Part shown: positions 35,108 through 46,596 of the stretch, one piece after another
Layout of the letters: each line of letters begins with the position of its first letter
Position numbering within the stretch: the stretch's first letter is position 1
DNA from: Salvator merianae
Lineage: Eukaryota > Chordata > Lepidosauria > Squamata > Teiidae
NCBI GenBank assembly: GCA_003586115.2
Contig: QVOM02000042.1
Location: 35,222,115-35,286,114 of the forward strand
Direction of reading: 5' to 3'
Length of the DNA: 64,000 bases
The notes under the pieces: model-generated
The model's database searches: none
Told to the model about the DNA's origin: nothing
Seen by the model: the letters and a program-made list of their open reading frames with translations, nothing else
Translations under genes and position numbers: made by a program

Positions 35108-35487
35108 TAAACATGTCTAAAGTTGTTCTCATAACAAAATTAAGTGGGGAATGTGCTTGCACCATATCCATGCAATGACCACTATTACTGGCCGCTTCAT
35201 GGGCAGAGCTGTGTTGTGCTGGTACTTGGTGTAAGCACACAGGCACATTGAGGATCTTTGTACCTTTGTGATGATGTTGTGTATGTGTGCACCGATGCTG
35301 CATGCAGTAGGAGTCAGTAATGGTGGGTGCTGCACAGATATGATGCAGATGAGTTCCTTGCTTAATTTCATTGGGGCTCACCTGTCTAAAGTTGTACCTG
35401 GTAGTCACTGTACACATATGGTGCAGGTGAGTTCCTTGCTTAATTTCCACAGGGGTCACCTGCCAGACTTGGTGTGGGCAGCACCCT
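35108..35487. repeat. 78-bp tandem duplication with an inverted partial copy
   Basis: Units start at about 35332 (GCACAGATATGATGCAG) and 35410 (GTACACATATGGTGCAG); both contain GAGTTCCTTGCTTAATTTC and a GG(G)TCACCTG-type end. A diverged copy of the same text lies inverted at about 35108-35175. A long minus-strand open frame (35013-35756, 247 codons) crosses this repeat; it shows the duplicated peptide EIKQGTHLHH twice and resembles no protein I know, so I do not call it a gene. Confidence 0.6.
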
Positions 35488-37047
35488 ACAGTCTGTAGCC
35501 TCTCTACATGGTTCAACACAAGTCTGCCCCAGAATAAGCAACAAGAGCTAGTGAAACCCGGATAAAGAGGATCCTCGCCACTTTCCTGGGTCAGATCATG
35601 AGCAGAGGACCATTTTCCTTGCAGATTTTGGCTGCCTTTCGCCTTAAGACTATACATATTTAATGTATAGCAAAACTGGTTGTTCTGGATTTGCTGCTGC
35701 TGCAGCTCTAAAAAAGGTCCCATAAGCATAAACAGTTGCGTGGTGATGCACTGCACCTCTGGTAACTTGCTGAGGAGATTATTAACTCAACTGTTCTCCA
35801 CATTGATTCTTTATGACAAGTCCAAAAGCATGCGCATCAAAAGCAGTGCAGTGATAGCATTAAATCTTTTACTGCAGAGATTAGAGAACAAAGAGAACTG
35901 TTGGCAAGTAAGGGGTGTTTGTGCCTTAGAAAAAGCACAAAACCTTGCTCCTCCATCGGGTCTTGCATAAGTCGCACAAAGTTAGCTTGATAAACTAGAG
36001 GATCTGGTCTGAAGTATGTTATCAGCAATAGCAGAAATACTTAAGCTATTGGAAAAAAATATGAGCGGTTCCTTTGCAAGTGGGTGCCACTGGGTCAGTG
36101 TGGAGAGAGCCAATGAGAAAAACCGATATTTGAAAATCTTGTTCAGGAATGCATATATAACATGTTTCAGCTGTAAGCCTTGAACCAAAGGAATGCAGAA
36201 AAGCCTTAGTCCACCTCTTGGTTCTGTGTCACAGATGTGTCACCGTGTGCTATTGCCACTGTTACAACATTAATTGCCACGACTCCACTCACTTGTCTGG
36301 GCATCTGGTGGAGGGGTCTTCAGTGGCATGATGCACCCAGTGAGGAGTGCAACCCCCTCCTGAGGCCCTGGGGATGAAGGCACAACATCACACTCTTCAG
36401 TGAAATGCTTCCGCCCCCACCTCAGCAGATGTGAATATTACAGAGTGCCCAGTGATGCAGGGGGAGGGGGCTTCTATCCCAAGGTGCCTCCTGTGATGGC
36501 AGTGGAGTCACGGCCTATAGTCCAGCTCCTAGACACTGTTATATAGAATCAGAGGACACTGAGGCAGCATGTGTGCTCCAAGGTCAGCTTCTGGATATCT
36601 ATCATTTTGCTGATTTCTATAGAATCCGATCAGGAAGATCCTGATATAGCTAGTTACATAAGGATGTGTGTCATTATTCAGTCAAGAGGATCTGATTAAA
36701 GTGAGGCACAAGAAGTATCTTGCTCAAAGTTAATGGATAGCAATGCGGTGGAACCGTCTTACGGGCTTTCTGATAAACTGTACTGGCTTCTTGATTTAAA
36801 AATAGCCACAGAGTCATTAAAAGTTTTTATTATTGGCACCTTCTGTAAATGGTTTCTTTTCTTTTTTGTAAGCAGAAATTGCCTGTATACTTCGAGGACA
36901 AAGAAAAGTTATCTGTACCTGCAAAGCGTCATTTTAAAACCCATCAAATAAAAATGCTTCTGTAAGACCCTTAATGCATTATATGGATGTGCCTTTAGCC
37001 TGTTCTTTTGAAATCATGACGTTTGAGGGTCTGTAATAGGTGGTATG
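35488..37047. other. Intergenic, otherwise nothing supported
   Basis: Apart from the possible element at 36281-36514 I see no gene or repeat that I can name. Confidence 0.5.
36281..36514. mobile_element. Possible DNA-element remnant with inverted ends
   Basis: GCCACGACTCCACTCAC near the left and AGTGGAGTCACGGC near the right are imperfect inverted repeats about 230 bases apart. Flanking duplication is not evident. Confidence 0.3.
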
Positions 37048-37053
37048 TAACGT

Positions 37054-37240
37054 TATTGTTGGGTACCATCGAGTCATGACCACTCCTGGTTGACTGCATG
37101 GGTGCCTCTATAGGCACTTCTGTGCAATTGTCTTGGTAGAGATACAGAAGTGGTTTCATTGCCTACTGCTGGGGAGAGCTGGGGATTGAACTGGCAACCC
37201 TCTGCTTTCCAGGCTGCTTTCATTACCAGTGAGCTACAAG
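37054..37240 (-). mobile_element. tRNA-derived SINE, copy 2
   Basis: On the minus strand: GTAGCTCACTGGTAATGAAAG (box A region), GGTTGCCAGTTCAATCCCC (box B), AGTAGGCAATG, AGGCACCCATGCAGTCAACC and GTCATGACTCGATGGTACCC, ending CCAACAATAAC. It is the best preserved body of the three copies. No clear target duplication was found. Confidence 0.8.
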
Positions 37241-37340
37241 CATTTCTTTACATAATAGTAATGCTTAGTCTCTTGTTTGGAAGAACGGTTAGAGTGTTTC
37301 TGTTGAGCTTTTTTCCCCCCTTAAGTTTCTTCTCCAATCA

Positions 37341-37402
37341 TGAGATTCATCTGATCAGATTCAATAATCACCTGATGAGATTCAATGATCAGATGAATCT
37401 CA
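37341..37402. repeat. Perfect 17-bp inverted repeat
   Basis: TGAGATTCATCTGATCA at 37341-37357 and its exact complement at 37386-37402, separated by 28 bases that themselves carry GATTCAAT twice. Confidence 0.9.
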
Positions 37403-37569
37403 AGCAGAAGCAGCAACAAAGGGTAAACTATTACACTGACTTTGGCCTCTCCTCCATTTTTTTCTCCTCATTTTTGATGAAAAACATAGGAAAGACTTTT
37501 TTACTTCCAAGTGCACCATCAACCTGGGGTGATTTCAGGAGTGAGTGCATCTCTATTTGTCCCATGTAG

Positions 37570-37597
37570 TTTGTTGTTGTTGTTGTTGTTGTTGTTT
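37570..37597. repeat. (GTT)n microsatellite
   Basis: About nine GTT units. It may be the tail of a decayed SINE, since the SINE family here ends in (AAC)n and this reads AAC on the minus strand. Confidence 0.9.
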
Positions 37598-37797
37598 TTA
37601 GAAAATTAAGGTGAGCTGCCTGTTGAAACCTTGCAGACCATGTAGCATGAATTGGTCAGATCAGCTGCTGAGGGTGTACAGTTTCTTTCACCAATGTACA
37701 GACATAGCAAGATTGCCAAGTCTATGGCTTATATGCAAGGAATTTGCAGAAATGTTAGGGGAAGATTTTGGCATTGCTGTTAAAATTGAGGTGTGAC

Positions 37798-38165
37798 CAT
37801 TATGCAGTGGTGATCATTATGTGGGTGAATATAATATTTTTTGTGGAAATGCTAATTGAAGTGATTTTTGACCATTTTAAGAAAGGTTTATATACCGCAA
37901 ATTTCAGAAGAGTCAGCAGCGCAGTTTACAAAAGAAAATCACATACAAAAAATCAATAAACAAAAATAGTCACAATGGACAATGGTCACCCTGTTAAACA
38001 GCACCAAAGGCACAGATGAAAAAATATGTTTTGAAAGATTCTTTAAAAGAAAACAGTGGAGGAGCTGCCTGTATCCCAGTTGGCAAAGAGTTCCAGAGAG
38101 TCAGGGCAGCAACTGAAAAGGCTCTCTGCCTGGCCTTAGTTCCAGATGTTCCACAAGGGCCAGAT
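37798..38165 (-). mobile_element. L2-type LINE 3' UTR, degenerate
   Basis: Plus-strand text TTTATATACCGCAAATTTCAG followed by GCAGTTTACAAAAG, and further on AGTTCCAGAGAGTCAGGGCA and GGCTCTCTGCCTGGC, resembles reversed L2-like 3' regions of squamates. No coding sequence. Confidence 0.45.
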
Positions 38166-38173
38166 GTTTTGAG

Positions 38174-38379
38174 TAGCAGCCATTGCTGGCTTTAAGGGTG
38201 GGTATTTGCACCCTGCAGAAAGCATGCAATGGCTGTTCGTCGGTCCTCTGGGCCTCCGTACTGTTGCAGCAGTGACCTGCTGCGACAGTACGGAGGCCCG
38301 GAGGCCCTGTAAACAGCCATTACATGCTTTCCACAGGGTGCAAACACTGTTCCGCCCTTAAAGCCTGCCCCCGCCACTG
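38174..38379. mobile_element. hAT foldback MITE, copy 2, TSD GTTTTGAG
   Basis: Begins TAGCAGCCATTG (first C changed to T) and ends GCCACTG. The centre has facing arms GGGCCTCCGTACTGTTGCAGC and the reverse GCGACAGTACGGAGGCCCG. Perfect 8-base flanks GTTTTGAG at 38166-38173 and 38380-38387 fit the hAT consensus. It lies directly inside or beside the LINE 3' UTR. Confidence 0.85.
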
Positions 38380-38535
38380 GTTTTGAGGTCTAAGAAGTGA
38401 GCCAATGCACAGAATGAGTACTAATTAGATGGAAAAGATAGGCTCGGATGTACTCAAGAACTGAATCAAAATGTTGTAAAAAAAAAGAAGTTTGCTTGTA
38501 GGTGACTTGTGATATTGCAGGATTTATCATCCTGT

Positions 38536-38647
38536 GACCTTTTCTGCACTGAGCCTTATTCTGGATTATATCACAGAATAGGGATATGCTAATACAGACT
38601 ATGGTGGCAGGCCCTGCCTGGTATAAGGCCCAGTGTGGAAGAGGACC
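38536..38647. mobile_element. Short hairpin-end MITE, copy 5
   Basis: Left end GACCTTTTCTGCACTGAGCC and right end, on the minus strand, GGTCCTCTTCCACACTGGGC followed by CTTATAC. Next to the left end is the hairpin TATTCTG..CAGAATA (38557-38580). At 112 bases it is the smallest of the group. Confidence 0.6.
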
Positions 38648-40332
38648 TTTCATAAGCCCTCAGTCTTATTTCAGGATTAATTTTCCATCCCAGCTGCTTT
38701 AAAATGCTGATCAATCTTCAATTTTTAGTGCCATAGTCAAGTATATCTAGGGCATTGCTGGGGACCCACCAGAGAGCAAAGCCTGCAAAACTCATATCAT
38801 TACGGCAAATGGTTTGGCCTTAGGAAAAAAAGTCAACACACCTGGAGTCTTTTAACAAAAATGGCTTTTTGCCCATTTCTGATTTCTGATGAGTCTTTCA
38901 AGCTAGCTCTGCAGACCTGGGAGTACCCAAAGGTAAGCACCTCATTAGCTTGATTGCTAGTTAAAAGAATGTGAAAATGAGAAAAAGTGAGTCTTCTCCA
39001 GACAAACTGACTTCAAAGGAGAAAATAAAAATCAACAAAAGAAGGCATTGAAAATGTAAATAGACATAAACACTCACCTCTTAGGTATTATTTGCTCAAA
39101 TAACAGGATGTCTGGCATTCTGAGAAGAACAGAGAGGAAAACAGCATGACAGCAAACAAGGTACAAAATAATAACCTACATTACTATTCCAAGTAAATAA
39201 AATGGTATCAGGGAGAAGTTAGCATACTGTGACTTAACTAGGCCGGGCAATCATATTGCGTATGAATATCCCATCAAACAGGGAAATGGATAAATTTAAT
39301 CATAAACTCTAGGCATATTAGTTATTTGCCCGGCCAGTTTCCTTTCACAAATTAATGAAGTATAAATGCATGATCATTTCTTCTTTTAAACAGGAGCCAG
39401 GAAAACTATTAGTAATAGATGTTACTATATTCATCAAAAGTAGTATACAATAATATTAATTCTTTTACCACTTTCAGAGTAAGAAAAGATATAAGTGAAG
39501 TGACAAGCCATTTTTTTCGGCCTTTTCTAGACCCAGAAGCTTTCTTCAAATAAATTAGAACTGGAATTAAATGGAGTTGAAAAAAGACTAAATAAAATCA
39601 TGAGTTGAAGTTTACATTTTAGGAAGGCAAATGATATATATACTGAGTATGAAGATTTTACCTTATTTCGGTAAAAGTAAAGTTAAAAGTTAAAACTGTA
39701 AAGTTCCTTTATTCTCAAAGTTCCTGTATTCTCAAAGTTCCTTTATTCTCAAAGACTAGATTATCTGAAAATAGCATTTTGGAAACCAATATATAACTGC
39801 TTTTCCAGCACTTGGCCACCTTTATTAGCAACCCAAGAATTTACAAATGTGCATGTTGTGCAGCTGTTAGCTAATTGCTTCTTGCATGGCCTTAATTAGC
39901 ATATCAATAAACTTTATTATGAGTGTATTTAGCCACACTACTTGGCTATTTCCTAAAGTAAACATTCTTGTGTATGAGCTGATAAGAATTTTATCTATGC
40001 GGATACTGTCACTGAACTGTGTTGCATATACTATAATCATGTATGGCATGTTTCATGAACATATATTCCACCTGTCTATCTTGAACACAGAGATGTGGCT
40101 GAGATTAAAATATGTGGAGCATGATATTTGCATACAGAGAGCTGTTGTATATTTTTTGTTTATGGTATGAAACCCCTGAGAATGAGTATCTGCTTTATTT
40201 GAGGCAGGGAAAAATGGCAATACAGTATTGTACAAAACCAGTTGTATCGGTTTTACCCTATCCTTTTGACAAAAAAACCTGAGCAGGGTTTGGAAACAGG
40301 ATTAAGGTGCCCAATTCCTTACTGATTAACAG
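38648..40332. other. Intergenic, nothing supported except a 17-bp tandem repeat
   Basis: Three copies of AAAGTTCCTTTATTCTC lie in tandem at 39700-39750, the middle one with one change. Otherwise AT-rich sequence without recognisable content. Confidence 0.6.
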
Positions 40333-40334
40333 TA

Positions 40335-40829
40335 CAGTCATATCTTGGTTCTTGTTAATTGGTTCTGGGAGGCACGATGAGTACTAAAAACGCTGAGTAC
40401 CAACCAAAATTTTCCCATAAGGAATAATGTAAATAAATTTAATGCGTTTCCCAACCAAAGACAATACACATTTTTAAGGCAATATGTAAAAAGTAGGGTG
40501 GTATATCATTACTTTACCTGACAAATAAATCTAAAAATTAATATATACCTCCTGTATAGTACTTAGATTAAATACACAAAATGACCACAGAAGCCACGAT
40601 AAGACCACAAAGGGATGTGCACGGGGCAAGAACTACCGCTTGACTAACACGTGACCCTTTGTTTCGGCCGGAAAGGGTGGCGAGTCACGAGGCAACCTGC
40701 ACCGACAAGTTCCAGCTTGCGCATTGAGTACCAAAAAACGATGAGTACCAAGACAAAATTTTCACTTCACAAGGCGTTGAGTACCAAATTCGATGAGTTT
40801 CTAGATAGTTGAGTACCAAGGTACCACCG
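40335..40829 (+). mobile_element. Tigger/mariner-like MITE, second copy, TA target duplication
   Basis: Starts CAGTCATATCTTGGTT and ends CCAAGGTACCACCG, flanked by TA at 40333-40334 and 40830-40831. Subterminal GAGTACCAA repeats occur at both ends (at least four times near the right). Internal text (CCATAAGGAATAATG, CAAAGACAATACACATTTTT, GTTTCGGCCGG) is the reverse of the copy at 2569-3008. Confidence 0.88.
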
Positions 40830-41051
40830 TATAAGCATTTTGCAAGCCTTTCTTCTTCTCCTGAAATTGCACTGCAGCAATGTAATTGTCCACATCATCC
40901 TCTGAGCCTCACAAAGCTCTTGTCTCCACATGGCCCGGAGGCCTGTCACCTGCATTTACTGCATCTAGAGCAAGTGGTCTTCCTGCTGTCATTTACCATC
41001 ACCGAGAATAGCTTTCAAAATTTGCCCACTGGAGTAGAAAGCAACATGTTC

Positions 41052-41069
41052 TTTTTTTTTTTTTTTTTT
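41052..41069. repeat. (T)18 homopolymer
   Basis: Run of 18 T on the plus strand. It could mark the poly-A tail of a minus-strand retroposed fragment, but no source is recognised upstream. Confidence 0.8.
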
Positions 41070-41678
41070 CTGCTGTGCAAACCCGATCCCTGCTTTGCAT
41101 CAAGACAGGTCATGGTCATTGAAACACTTAAAGAATATTTGGTTTGCTGCCAACATGCAGCAATTTCAATGGACTGATAAAAGTCTTTTTAAAAACTTTT
41201 TTAAAAAAAGTAAAATACTCCCAAAGTGCTGCTGCCTATGAGCAGCTGTCACCAATTTACAGAACACCCGGAAAATTTCTACTGGAGTAAGTGGGATAAT
41301 CACTTATCTTCTTATTTCACCTGCTCTCTTTTAGTTTTATTAGCTATACTGCTTTTTTAGTTGTTGTTGTTTAAAGAAAAAATATTTTTATATAACTTTG
41401 TGTGTGATAATTTTAATGTGTGAATTTGGTAGAGCTGTGAGGTAGTTAAATAGATTTCAAAGCTTTACGTAAAATAATAAAGCATGTTTCAAATGTGAAG
41501 ATGCTCATTGATCTTCAGATTGGCTATCAGCCAGATATGGTAATAGGCTAGAATATCTTATTTGTAAGGTCATGGAATTATCCTCAAATGCACAGCCTTT
41601 ATATTGTCATTTCTGACACAAATGTCAATAGTATAATCTTCTACACGTATACTAAGTCTTTCGCTCAGGAAACTGAGA

Positions 41679-42155
41679 GGACCTTTTCGCATTTGCTATG
41701 AGGACATTTCCAGGTGGACCACTAGAATGAGTTGTTTGCATTGCAATCCGCTGCAACTGTATCAGAGGCATCTGGACCCATACCTGAGTCTTACCTGCTG
41801 TGGACTGCGTAAAAGCTGTTTGCAAGCTGTTCTGCGGCAGTAGGAATGGGGTGGGAATAGTGTGTCCACAATGCTTTCTGTATTGCGAGGTGAGGGCCCT
41901 TTAGTTTTGGAAGCCTTGCCCTTCCCTTGTGTATCAGGTGTGATGTCCCCTTACTCAATCACAGTGAGGGGTGCGTGGGTTGCTCAACATCAGGACGTCA
42001 TGCCAAGTAAAGAACGGGGGACTTGCCATTCTTTCTTCCAGCACCACTGGACAGGTGCAGGGCTGTTTCAGCATACAGAATGTGAATGGCATCAGCAGTC
42101 CCTGCCTAGAATGGTCTTCAGAGACCATTCCTAAAGGGTTAGTGTGAACCTAGCC
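41679..42155. mobile_element. Hairpin-end MITE, copy 6
   Basis: Left end GGACCTTTTCGCATTTGC; right end, on the minus strand, GGCTAGGTTCACACTAACCC. Next to the right end is a perfect 9-bp stem with a 4-base loop (GAATGGTCT TCAG AGACCATTC, 42109-42130). The interior shares little that I can align with the other copies. Confidence 0.6.
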
Positions 42156-42219
42156 ATAGTATAGAATTGCAGTGAAAGTGCCATAGTATAGAATTGCAGT
42201 GAATTTCTTTTAAAGTGAG

Positions 42220-42342
42220 CAGCGGCAGCCGGCATCTTTAAGCCTGGGTGTTTGCGCCCCACGTGAAGTGCTCCGTGGCTGTTCGCGGGGCCTCCATGCC
42301 TCCGTACTGAACACCTGGGCTTAAAGACGCCGGCCGCTGCTG
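42220..42342. mobile_element. hAT foldback MITE, copy 3, TSD AAAGTGAG
   Basis: Starts CAGCGGCAGCCGGC and ends GCCGGCCGCTGCTG. Perfect 8-base flanks AAAGTGAG at 42212-42219 and 42343-42350. At 123 bases it lacks most of the right arm found in the other copies, so it is an internally deleted derivative. Confidence 0.9.
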
Positions 42343-42484
42343 AAAGTGAGTACGAGTTTCTCACAATTAGCACAATATTATTGGAAGAATAAAAGTAGCT
42401 ATATTACTTCCATCAGTATGCGTATACATAAATTTCACTAGGGCCCTTTTACCGAGGAATGTACCAAATACGTTTGATTTTAAA

Positions 42485-43040
42485 GGCCTACCACTGGGTG
42501 GTAGACTAGACCATGGTCTGGTCTAAGTTTCTGCTACCTGCATAGCAGAGGTCTTGCCCCTTCCTAGTAGGTTCAGTTCCCACAGGATGGAGTATAGACT
42601 GGACTAGGGTGCTCCCAATGGAATCCTGGTCTGGTCTATCAGTAGCTTTCTTTTTCGAGGTCTATCAGTGTACTAGGTGTACTGAATCACAGGGGCATGT
42701 GGATGACATGCGGACAGCATGTGGATGGCATACAGATGGCATGCCTTTGTGGTCCTATGCACTATGGAGGACTTATTTTGATGACGCAAGAAGCTGTGCA
42801 AGCAAAACGAGTCCCCCAGGAGTAAAGCAAACTTTCACTCCTGGCCTTTGGAATTTCCCTGCACTGCCTCAGAAGCTGGCATGAACTTTGGAGTGGGCAC
42901 AACAGCTGGTGCAGAATGAGCTGTCCCACAATGCGGATAGTCTTGTTCTGTGCCAGACGCAATCTGTCCCAGCCTGGGATGCATTACTTAGCCCAGACTT
43001 GCTCTAGTTTGGCCTGTGGAAGGTAAGTGCAAAACCAGCC
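42485..43040. mobile_element. Long hairpin-end MITE (subtype B), copy 1
   Basis: Ends GGCCTACCACTGG and AAGTGCAAAACCAGCC; flanks TAAA on both sides (42481-42484 and 43041-43044). A hairpin CTACCAC TGG GTGGTAG (42488-42504) lies at the left end. Interior blocks align with copies at 49264 and 55947: CCCCTTCCTAGTA, GCATGCCT, GAAGCTGGCATGAACTTTGG and TGTCCCA. No coding capacity. Confidence 0.75.
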
Positions 43041-44419
43041 TAAATCTACGTTTTAAATACGTGATTGAAGAACTGCTTGATTTATACTTTCAGCTGCAAC
43101 CTGTTGTATAGTTATTTTCCCCACTCCAAAACGATTTTGACTGTAATCTTTCCAATAGAACTTGTTTCCAAGTGAATATACATAATTTATATGCTTGCTT
43201 TGAAATAGAACTTGATTGTAATCCTGTATTCATTGTGTATTCATTTTCAAGCTATTTTCTGGGGAAGCTGGAACTCCTCAGCAGTTTTTCAGGAGCTTTT
43301 ATTTATTTATTTACTTTTCAATCATAGCATCGATAATGCACTTTGCAGATTCTCTATAGGAGTTATATTTCAGTTCAGTATATAAATGTTTTAAATAAGT
43401 AAACAAATTAATAAAATCCCAATTAATGCTAAATACATTAATGAGCGCATTTAACAGTTCTATACAACATGTTTTTTAGAGCTTAATTTAGTTTTTACAT
43501 AGTCGGCAAAATGAGGCTTCCATAATATAACATGATTTTATACAGAATACTTCTGCTCTAAGATGGTCCGTTAAATCTGACTGCCCACACTTAATGGGAT
43601 ATTGAAACTTGCAGTGGTGCAGTTTGGCTTCTATAGTCCCATTAATTTACAGTAGTAGACTTGTCTTCTCTCATAGCACCACTGACTTATATTGGTAGAC
43701 TGGATTTCCCCTCCATAACACCACTGATATACATCAATAGAGTGGGCCTGGTTTTCCATAGATGTCAATTACTTAGCATAACACATTTTGCAGTATATGG
43801 GATTTGAAAGAAACCAACTCAATTTTAAATTAGGGAAAACTGTATTAGACAAATAAAAGTAAAAGCAACCTGCATGCTTGATGAATTTATAGCTATGGTG
43901 AAGAAATGGAAGTGGTAGACAGTTCTTCTCTCTTTCGGCTATGGAATTAACGAATGGGGAGCAATATACTGGCATTTTAATGAGAAAAATATTCCTAGAG
44001 ATAAAGTGAATAAAAAGCTTAGACAAGATAATGAAGTTTATGGACTTTAAATTGATAACAAAAATCAGAAACATTAAAACAATAGTATTGCTGGCAGTGA
44101 TATAGGGTTGTAAAATCTGGGCATGGAGATGGAACAAGAGAAAGAAGATAGAAGCCTTCAAATCATGCATCTGGATTCAGTCACTAAAAATAAAATAGAC
44201 CATGAAAAGAACTACTTGATCAAATAAATCCTGACTATTTCCTTGAAGTGATGAAGTGGGCAGATGATGCAACGAAGGATGGAATAAAAAAGTTTTTCTG
44301 TGCTGGGTCACCCAGTGGGGTTTCTGTAACACCACATCCAACAGTTCTTTCCACACTAAATGAGGCATTGGAGTGGCCTATGGCATGAAAATGGTGCTGT
44401 AGCCTCTGGTCCAATATAC
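43041..44419. other. Intergenic; perhaps decayed retroelement, unassigned
   Basis: AT-rich with a 133-codon open frame on the minus strand (43769-44170) that is low in complexity and rich in F, I and L; I do not recognise it. The stretch next to the L1 remnant could be its diverged upstream part, but I found no convincing motif. Confidence 0.4.
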
Positions 44420-44589
44420 CAGCGTTTCTCAACTGGGGGCTGATATTCCAAGGGGGGCCACAGGGGGCTTTCTTCACCCTCCTACTTCTGCACTCCACCA
44501 CTGTGCACACCCGGTAGGACGGGGGGGGGGCACAGGAAGGAAACAAGGTTGGCAGGGGGCCACGGTCAGAAAAAGGTTGAGAAACACTA
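44420..44589. mobile_element. hAT MITE with 8-bp target duplication
   Basis: Starts CAGCGTTTCTCAACTGGGGG and ends AAAAGGTTGAGAAACACTA, typical hAT termini. Flanks CAATATAC (44412-44419) and CATTATAC (44590-44597), seven of eight identical. Length 170 bases. Confidence 0.88.
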
Positions 44590-44689
44590 CATTATACCAC
44601 CACCAAGGACCTGGTGCCATTTTGCTAGACACCCAGAAGCAGCACCAACACATTGCTGAATTTAGAAGCATATGGCTCCCTAGCTTAAA

Positions 44690-45775
44690 ACATAAAAAAG
44701 GTGTTATGGAAGAATCTACAAGATAAGGGGCTGGTAAGAATAACAGACTATTTCACCATTAATACTCAACTAACAATAGGAAATATTGAAGAGCCTCTCC
44801 AACCAAATAATGTGAATTGGCTTGCAAAAACAACAATATATAAAGCTCTAAGATACAGCAGATACAGCTAGCTGTACAAAGATCACTTTCAGAATTTGAA
44901 ACAAAAACAAAGACATTAACTGCGCAAAAAGGATTAGCATCAAAAATTTATAATCACATCTTAAAATACCGAATATCAACAGATTCTCTAAAAAAACTAT
45001 GGGAAGCAGATCTTAAAAAATCAATAGATCATAGCGACTGGATAAAAATAGTAGATACCAAACAAACATGGCAATCATCTATTAAAGTGAAGTATATACA
45101 AAAGTGTTCTATAGATGGTACTTGATACCAATCCGCATAGCAAAAATTATCAAACCATTAAATAACAATTATTGAAGACAATGTAACTCCATCCCCACAT
45201 ATCATTTAATTTGGGAATGTCCCAGATAACAAGTTCTGGAAAAGTGCAGGAGGCAATGAATAGTATTTTCAACATAAATTTACCATTTAGCTCTGAGAGA
45301 TTACTGTTGCAAAACTTCACATATTGCAATATCCAACGGCATCAGCAGCATCAATTACATTATCTAATCTATGCCACACAATTAACTATAACTCATCAAT
45401 GGAAGAATGCAAATAATTTAGAAACATATGAATAGCATAATATCATAAGGAACATACTCACAAATGATCGCATAGCAGCCATAAAGAACAAAACAACAGG
45501 GGCAAAGGAATAACAGGATGCTGGGAAATCTAGGCTCCTTATATGGCATCTGCAAATAATATTCAAAGTTTAAATATACCTCCTTTAGGCTGTTTCTAGT
45601 ATGTATGTATGTGAGCAGTTATTGAATAAATATAACATATTTGTATATATTCAATTATATAGGCAGTTTGAAATGGACACTGAGTAACTGTAGGGGTTAG
45701 GGTCACTGGGTTAGATTGTGAATAAGTATTTTCTTTTCTTTTTTGTATATGTTATTTCAATTAATAAAAAAAACC
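44690..45775 (+). mobile_element. L1 ORF2 C-terminal and 3' UTR remnant
   Basis: Frame-shifted translation gives ASKIYNHILKYRISTDSLKK, LWEADLKKSIDHSDWIKIVD, TKQTWQSSIKVKYIQKCSID, then a WYLIPIRIAKII-like and HLIWECP segment, all from the L1 ORF2 C-terminus. A 3' UTR follows with (ATGT)n at about 45599-45611 and an A-rich end near 45765-45772. Confidence 0.78.
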
Positions 45776-46133
45776 TTCCAGGTGCCTGGCCAAAACAGCC
45801 CTACCCAGCAAATTCAGAGACTGAAAATTTTCATTCCAGGCCTCCAAAGTTGGATTGAGATGTCTGGCCCCCTAGTACCCCAGCTCATTATTTGGACCAA
45901 GGTTGGGCATGAAAGTCTGAGCTGTGCAGAAAGTCCCAAAGAAAGTCTTTGAACAACTAAGAAATCTTCCTAAAGCAGGATCAAACTATTACTCATCAGA
46001 AGCTTAACCTGACATGATAATATCTATGTGCAACAGTAAAATTACAAATAGTGTTGATCAACAAATTTAATCGATGATGAGAATGTGTGCCATAACCCCA
46101 CATTGATTAGTGCAGATTGGTGAATGCTTTTTA

Positions 46134-46596
46134 GGACCTGTCCGCACCTGACAGCCTAGAATAGAATGGTAATACTATTCTATGCTGTACAAGACCCTGT
46201 GATGCGGTGGCCAGCCACACTGCAAGGCTGGAGCAGCCCTGTACTGGGCTTCCAGCACTTGCAATGTGGATGCCTGTCTCTAGCACCATGACAACGGCCA
46301 TGGTGATGTCTCGCTGTTGCCATGGTGACTGGGGATGCAATGTGTGACTGTGCAGCCTCAGCCACGATGCACCACCAACTCTCAGCATTTGCACCTGGAA
46401 GAAGGTGTGAATGCTGCTGACTGGGAGTGACCTAGCCGCACCTGGTCAAGCTATGGACAGTGATTTTGTTGTCCACAGCTAGTAGTATTTGGGGGCGGCT
46501 GTAGCCACTGTCAGACACTGCAGCAGCGGGGCCGTGCAGACACACTTACCTGGTGAGTGTCTGCTTGCTCACTAACAGGTGAGTGCTAACAGGCCT
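46134..46596. mobile_element. Hairpin-end MITE, copy 7
   Basis: Left end GGACCTGTCCGCACCTGA, then hairpin at 46152-46187 (stem CAGCCTAGAATAG / CTATTCTATGCTG). Right end, on the minus strand, AAGGCCTGTTAGCACTCACC, with a second imperfect hairpin at its inner side. Interior carries GTTGCCATGGTGAC at 46316-46329. It aligns over about 160 bases with the copy at 17395. Confidence 0.75.

Noticed and set aside
35013..35756. 247-codon minus-strand open frame as a gene
   Set aside because: No recognisable domain, and it crosses tandem and inverted repeat units; no splice or promoter context. Kept only as an observation.
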